Assembly: GCF_000764305.2 (NCBI RefSeq)
Contig: NW_025947728.1
Span: 434,001 to 498,000, forward strand
Reading direction: 5' to 3'
Source: Hyalella azteca
Lineage: Eukaryota > Arthropoda > Malacostraca > Amphipoda > Hyalellidae
DNA length: 64,000 nucleotides
Made by a program: the position numbers and the translations under genes. The notes beneath the pieces were generated by a model. That model worked only from the letters and a program-made list of their open reading frames with translations. It was not told where the DNA came from and ran no database searches. Positions 62,501 to 64,000 of the stretch are shown piece by piece; within the stretch, counting starts at the first letter, position 1; each line of letters starts with the position of its first letter.

Positions 62501-63472
62501 GCGTACGTATATAGGATACCCATGCAGTTGTCCTATAGTATACTCAGCTGTTACGGTTAAGGATATACGTATAGGATACTCAGCTTTGCCAGCTGAGTAC
62601 GGATCAGCAATGGAACTGATATAATATTGGTTTATCCATAGTACCAGACTTATAAGGTGCCCCGTGATAGGCTGTACGATGTGTTCTCATGCTTGTATAA
62701 GTAAAATTAATGCCACTTTTAACGTTATTAAATGTTGACGTAGGAAATTTATATTACTGTAGAATAGTGAGCTTTCTTAGGCTACATTGGCGAGGCAACT
62801 AACTTAAGGAGTGGTGATAATATTTATGTCGTAAAAATGTTGATCACTGCCTAGACAAGAGAATTTCATTTCATGATCATTTCACGTTCAGCTGGTGTTC
62901 CTCACCGACGGCAAGCCGACGGTGAGCGAGAAGAACTCGGACGTCATCCGCCGCAACGTCAGGGAGGCCAACGTTAACCATTTCCCTATATTTGCACTTG
63001 CCTTTGGGCCCGACGCTGAACTGAAGTGAGTTACAAATTAAGTATTAATTATCGACTGTCAGATTAAAAATAGATTAGAGGTGCCACCGATTTATTCTAG
63101 AAAAGTAAATTCAGTAGAAAATTTCAAGAAGTAACATATTTCAATTGGTGTGACCGACAATTATTTATTTCAACTATTCTTACTTGAGCTGCGTCGTAAT
63201 ATAAATACATATCCTTGATCTTGATATTGTTCCATGGTTCATACCGCTCGATGCAATTGATGCGCAGGTTCCTGCGCCAGATTTGCGCCGACAACACCGG
63301 CACTGCGCGGCGCATCACCGACCGCAGCACCGCCGCAGAACAGATCAAGGATTTCTTCGACGAGGTGTCGCGGCCGCTGCTTTCTGACGTCGCCATACGC
63401 TTCCCAGAGGGACAACTCAACCAATCGTCGCTTGTCAAGCTGGGGCAGGACACCTACTACGCTGGTGACGAG
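41428..63472 (+). CDS. ITIH-like heavy chain gene, 5' and central part (nine exons)
   Basis: Spliced coding region for a secreted inter-alpha-trypsin inhibitor heavy chain-like protein; family members bind extracellular matrix, notably hyaluronan in vertebrates. Coding exons: 41428-41532, 50858-51021, 52780-52896 (or 52889), 54279-54417, 56196-56313, 59262-59410, 60664-60840, 62892-63025, 63268-63472. Domain order is signal peptide, VIT domain, linker with FSYDVERKPDGGE, vWA domain with DISGSM and LTDG, then the FFDEVSRPLLSDV region that follows vWA in the family. Intron phases agree at every junction. The C-terminus lies beyond the window. Oddities are a GC donor at intron 1, a frame break in exon 3, and no exon for about 70 vWA residues between exons 7 and 8. 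A bikunin-linking site cannot be judged because the 3' end is missing. It could be a damaged paralogue, but the adapter in intron 2 makes assembly error equally possible. Confidence 0.88.
42537..42662. repeat. 65-bp tandem duplication
   Basis: Two copies of CAACTTCACTAGCTCTACTA plus AATAGGAGTATGG...ACAAGAACTTG beginning at 42537 and 42602. They differ mainly in the length of an A run. Confidence 0.9.
43398..43650 (+). mobile_element. CR1-like non-LTR retrotransposon, 3' end
   Basis: Same family as 12442-13170, in the opposite orientation. It begins in the last ORF2 codons (FPEDTVDAPSMHMNAFMNRL, versus VDAPSRNAFKNRL in the other copy). The shared 3' UTR includes TACAAGAATCAGCGACAAGC and CAGGCCTATTCTTCATTGCC, and a microsatellite tail follows. 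Only about 250 bp of the element remain, typical of 5'-truncated LINE insertions. Confidence 0.85.
43651..43908 (+). repeat. ACTAT pentanucleotide array, tail of a CR1-like copy
   Basis: About 50 units of ACTAT with scattered variants (ACTTT, ACCAT, ATTAT, ACGAT), immediately after the CR1-like 3' UTR. Long open frames of repeated YTILYY across it are artefacts of the array. Confidence 0.95.
44229..44682. repeat. Perfect 52-bp inverted repeat, 350-bp spacer
   Basis: CAGGTTTCATTGAAGACCAG and the next 32 bases (44229-44280) recur as an exact reverse complement at 44631-44682. Perfect identity over 52 bp implies recent origin or gene conversion. Inside, next to the left arm, a second palindrome (14-bp arms ATATCGATGATACG, 44281-44311) forms a hairpin. 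The outer ends show no TA flank, so I cannot assign a transposon superfamily. Confidence 0.85.
44945..45135. other. GC-rich island within intron 1, unassigned
   Basis: A sharply GC-richer block containing CCGCGGGCTCCAGCAGGC and a 10-bp hairpin (GAGAAGTTCC / GGAACTTCTC, 45093-45119). Frames on both strands are open through it, but none matches a family I know and the splice sites are unconvincing. It may be a fragment of a mobile element. Confidence 0.35.
47968..48559. mobile_element. Long inverted-repeat (foldback) element
   Basis: Arms 47968-48245 and 48323-48559 are reverse complements over about 240 bp, separated by a 77-bp spacer. The right arm lacks about 43 bp present in the left (the stretch around CATTCATTTTCAAGTTATAG). 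TA dinucleotide runs lie on both outer sides. The arm carries ACATTCGAAACGTCGTTAATAA; a minus-strand reading gives NLKMNDVTFETSLIN, somewhat like the end of Penelope-like elements, but this is weak. It is best described as a foldback or palindromic insertion of unknown class. Confidence 0.7.
50858..51021 (+). CDS. ITIH-like exon 2 (VIT domain, first part)
   Basis: Acceptor CCACCCCCAG, phase 0 start. Encodes LRLVEVMTTVNSRHLTTTVT, NPGEAEQELVCRLDLP, then AYVTNLV, the beginning of the VIT fold (xSxVTSRxAxTxVTxxxxN, then ELPxxAFITNF in typical members). The usual Phe-Ala of SRFAxT is replaced by His-Leu. Ends AT|GTGAGG, leaving two bases; the first base of exon 3 completes Ile. Confidence 0.85.
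51011..51256 (+). repeat. Three tandem copies of the exon 2 donor region
   Basis: The segment TTATGTGAGGCATA with about 100 bp of following intron recurs with donors at 51022, 51138 and 51246 (periods of about 116 and 109). The copies share GATCTGCCCAT and GCCCATGTTACGAAT. Only the first copy is attached to the real exon. Confidence 0.85.
51517..51554. other. Nextera mate-pair junction adapter (assembly contaminant)
   Basis: CTGTCTCTTATACACATCT is followed immediately by AGATGTGTATAAGAGACAG: two 19-bp Tn5 mosaic ends back to back, exactly the circularisation junction of Illumina Nextera mate-pair libraries. It is a perfect 38-bp palindrome. It is not biological; it marks an untrimmed read, and the sequences on its two sides may not be contiguous in the genome. 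Confidence 0.97.
51680..51727. repeat. 22-bp perfect hairpin, purine/pyrimidine arms
   Basis: The left arm AAATGCCCCCTCCCTTCCCC plus CC (51680-51701) and the right arm (51706-51727) are exact reverse complements around a 4-base ATAA loop. One arm is almost all pyrimidine and the other almost all purine. It lies 125 bp from the adapter junction. Confidence 0.93.
51728..51975. other. GC-richer unassigned block in intron 2
   Basis: CpG-containing sequence (CGATCGCCCCAAGCTCGACG, CTCCGGCAACCGGAACC) unlike the surrounding intron. A plus-strand frame reads MSVPNVSGTKYARPTIAPSS and continues to RIWGVLVPAADRNKSFDRVY. I recognise no family. As it lies just right of the adapter it may be a misjoined fragment from elsewhere, or a mobile-element remnant. 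Confidence 0.35.
52780..52896 (+). CDS. ITIH-like exon 3 (VIT domain, middle) with apparent frameshift
   Basis: Acceptor TTTTCGCAG; the first base C completes Ile. The frame begins DVGGRNHTSSVQKR, matching the VIT segment that follows the ITNF strand. After about 52822 homology jumps to the +1 frame, ASQQAHREHAARGFT, the typical EAxxxYxxAxxRGxTA helix. A single missing base near 52823-52825 would explain this. In the shifted frame the donor would be CC|GTAAAC (end 52889); in the unshifted frame the stronger CG|GTAAGA (52896) keeps an open but non-homologous reading. Both leave two bases, matching exon 4. Confidence 0.72.
53930..54110. repeat. Degenerate about 30-bp repeat in intron 3
   Basis: Loose repetition of TTAGTCACTTTGGTCAGAGT-like phrases with T/A changes. 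Older and more diverged than the other arrays. Confidence 0.55.
54279..54417 (+). CDS. ITIH-like exon 4 (VIT domain, end)
   Basis: Acceptor CGTTTTTACAG; the first base T completes the codon begun in exon 3. Encodes EGGLQRFRATATVAGKSEV, then KFYLTYEEVLKRNKGAY, matching the family's F-x-V...VxFxLTYEELLxRxxGxY motif. Ends CCG TCC CAG|GTTTGT, phase 0, joining exon 5. Its last 60 bases are the first unit of a tandem array that runs into the intron. Confidence 0.87.
54358..54800 (+). repeat. Six tandem copies of the exon 4 3' end with donor
   Basis: GAAGTTCTGAAGAGGAACAA starts recur at 54358, 54432, 54506, 54581, 54656 and 54732 (periods of 74 to 76). Each copy includes the coding end and a donor-like CAG|GTTTGT or CAG|GTTAGT, except the last (CGCAGGATTG). 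Reading past the first donor meets a stop within seven codons, and the periods are mostly not multiples of three, so only the first copy is credible coding sequence. Confidence 0.93.
55194..55207. repeat. Poly-C run
   Basis: An uninterrupted run of about a dozen C in otherwise AT-rich intron 4; prone to length error. Confidence 0.85.
55908..55976 (+). pseudogene. Decayed copy of ITIH-like exon 5
   Basis: Matches exon 5 over about 70 bases at both DNA and protein level: DEVSLSFVVVEVEPFAILKL here, VEVSLSLMVKEVEPLAFAKL in exon 5. No good acceptor precedes it and no donor matching that of exon 5 follows. It lies 290 bp upstream of the intact exon and is probably an old tandem duplicate, though use as an alternative exon cannot be excluded. 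Confidence 0.7.
56196..56313 (+). CDS. ITIH-like exon 5 (after VIT)
   Basis: Acceptor ATTTATTTTACAG, phase 0. Encodes RVVEVSLSLMVKEVEPLAFA, then KLLSVPSNASSSQ. This is the V-x-V-x-I-x-E segment that follows the LTYEELL strand in ITIH proteins. Two NxS/T-type sites are not present; one N-A-S occurs. Ends GCA G|GTATCG with one base left over, which exon 6 completes as Ala. Confidence 0.82.
56314..56562. repeat. 125-bp tandem duplication at the intron 5 start
   Basis: GTATCGATTATAGTTATT starts at 56314, the donor itself, and again at 56439. Both copies carry GGGAGTG, TATGTAAATCAAG, CTCAATTTTTCTGAGCG and CCAAGAAAGTTCTACTA. Confidence 0.92.
56563..59261 (+). other. Remainder of intron 5
   Basis: AT-rich intron sequence without an additional exon that I can support. 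The acceptor is ACTTTGTACAG at 59261; an upstream AG (CCCACAG, 59236) is not used in the homologous reading. Confidence 0.6.
59262..59410 (+). CDS. ITIH-like exon 6 (linker before vWA)
   Basis: Starts with two bases completing Ala. Encodes AVVAHIPGSNFALVSYSSAS, RASRDLPPFHFSYDVERKP and DGGELQ. The F-x-Y-D-V-E-R-x-P-x-G-G-E-x-Q motif is characteristic of the strand just before vWA. GC-rich, in contrast to its introns. Ends CAG|GTAATC, phase 0. Confidence 0.9.
60664..60840 (+). CDS. ITIH-like exon 7 (vWA domain start, MIDAS DxSxS)
   Basis: Acceptor CCCTGCGTGCAG, phase 0, exactly 59 codons. VSGTNFVLFFAPEGLP leads to HTVFVLDISGSMDDNNKLDH, the first vWA strand and the metal-binding DISGSM loop, followed by the helix KEAMKAILNDFKTQDSFQ. 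The metal-ion-dependent adhesion site residues Asp, Ser and Ser are intact. Ends CAG|GTCGGT. Confidence 0.93.
61785..62275. repeat. About 60-bp degenerate tandem repeat
   Basis: Eight or more copies with the phrases CAAAGTATTAAATACCACTG, ATCATGACCAGATCATA and CATAGGTTCAAA. Alternating variants suggest a dimeric higher-order unit of about 115-120 bp. The last two copies are nearly identical. Confidence 0.88.
62276..62375. repeat. Short duplicated CTTCTAAACCCACTYAACCG block
   Basis: CTTCTAAACCCACTTAACCG and CTTCTAAACCCACTCAACCG occur about 60 bp apart, each followed by a CCACTTA phrase. Confidence 0.75.
62892..63025 (+). CDS. ITIH-like exon 8 (vWA domain, LTDG strand)
   Basis: Acceptor TTTCACGTTCAG, phase 0. 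Encodes LVFLTDGKPTVSEKNSDVIR, then NVREANVNHFPIFALAFG. LTDG provides the third metal-site Asp, and xxNVxxAxxxxFPIFxLxFG is a family signature. Ends CTG AA|GTGAGT; the next exon's first base G completes Lys. Confidence 0.93.
63268..63472 (+). CDS. ITIH-like exon 9 (end of vWA and following region)
   Basis: Acceptor GATGCGCAG; the first base completes Lys. FLRQICADNTGTARRITDRS, then IKDFFDEVSRPLLSDVAIRF and DTYYAGDE match the FLxxLSxxNxGxARRIYE and FYxEVxxPLLxDVxxxY signature. The end is uncertain: GAG|GTCTGG is a weak donor, and the family would continue with xVVAG. Without splicing the frame runs to a stop at 63538, an alternative end. The rest of the protein is beyond the window. Confidence 0.85.
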
Positions 63473-64000
63473 GTCTGGTGGTCGTGGATTGTTTTCAGTT
63501 GGTGTTTCAGGTTCAGTTTCAGACTCGAGGGTTTCTAGAATTCTAGAACGCCGTTTTAATAATTGAACATCGAACAAATTGTCATTTATAGGCTTGGAAC
63601 ACGTGATAAAACTGGAAATATTCGATTTATCATTATTATTAATTACAGATCACCCTACTTCCCATGATATTTAAAGATGAAAAGCTGGGGAATATGTCAA
63701 ATGTTCATCCAGCTCGAGTGATTCACAAGACTCCCTTAATTCCGAGAACAATGAAATGAACCAGAGAACCTAAACCAATAATCATTTTTCAACTGTAGGG
63801 GGGGATTTTATTACCATTTTGGTATTTAAACTTGAGCAAATTCTCTAAATCAAAGGGTTATCACTTTACTTGATTTTTCGTAATTCACACATGTGGTTCA
63901 ATGCAACCTAGAACTTTATTAAAGGATAAATTTCAGTTATGGGAAAGTCTGCGGATTAATTTTTCCAAGTTAAAATAATATTTCCTATATGTACGTAAGA
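63473..64000. other. Intron 9 start, no exon seen
   Basis: AT-rich sequence to the window edge. A GGGGGGG run near 63799 is the only notable feature. No continuation exon is recognisable. Confidence 0.6.

Larger units (their letters stand above)
60841..62891 (+). other. Interval where a vWA exon is expected but not seen
   Basis: Between DSFQ (exon 7) and LVFLTDG (exon 8) family members have about 70 residues, including the second MIDAS Thr. No GC-rich, splice-bounded frame of that length or content is visible here. The interval holds a 10-bp hairpin (AAACGGTCGC, 60986-61010), AT-rich DNA and two tandem arrays. Confidence 0.6.

Overview
The window is eukaryotic nuclear DNA, most likely from an insect or another arthropod. 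Introns and intergenic DNA are AT-rich, and the few real exons stand out as short GC-richer islands bounded by GT/GC...AG splice sites. Repeats include a CR1-like non-LTR retrotransposon, Tc1/mariner-type elements flanked by TA, a possible tRNA-derived SINE and many minisatellites. The species cannot be named from sequence alone. Most long open frames are chance or repeat-derived.

Layout: 1-6.9 kb is intergenic and minisatellite-rich, with 27-bp and 59-bp arrays, a CCG tract and a SINE candidate. 6.9-7.8 kb holds a two-exon minus-strand gene for a small protein with two predicted membrane segments. 7.8-41.4 kb has no gene I can support. It carries a CR1-like 3' fragment ending in a TTATG-type microsatellite (12.4-13.2 kb), a 570-bp TA-flanked mariner-like element with long terminal inverted repeats (13.8-14.4 kb), a 334-bp relative (19.6-20.0 kb) and at least seven tandem arrays.

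41.4 kb to the window end is a plus-strand gene for an inter-alpha-trypsin inhibitor heavy chain (ITIH)-like secreted protein. Nine coding exons can be placed: a signal-peptide exon, four exons for the VIT domain and its tail, then exons covering the linker, the vWA domain (DISGSM motif and LTDG) and the start of the C-terminal region. The gene runs off the right edge. Phases agree across every junction.

The gene model has several anomalies: a GC donor in intron 1; an apparent one-base frameshift in exon 3; a tandemly copied exon-4 3' end with its splice donor; similar copying of the exon-2 donor; a decayed copy of exon 5; and no visible exon for about 70 residues in the middle of vWA. A perfect 38-bp duplex of Tn5 mosaic ends (the Nextera mate-pair junction adapter) lies inside intron 2. 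It shows that library sequence entered the assembly, so some of these anomalies may be assembly faults. I found no clearly novel multi-gene system. The most valuable observations are the adapter, the damaged or duplicated ITIH exons, and the CR1-like family whose copies end in different pentanucleotide tails.
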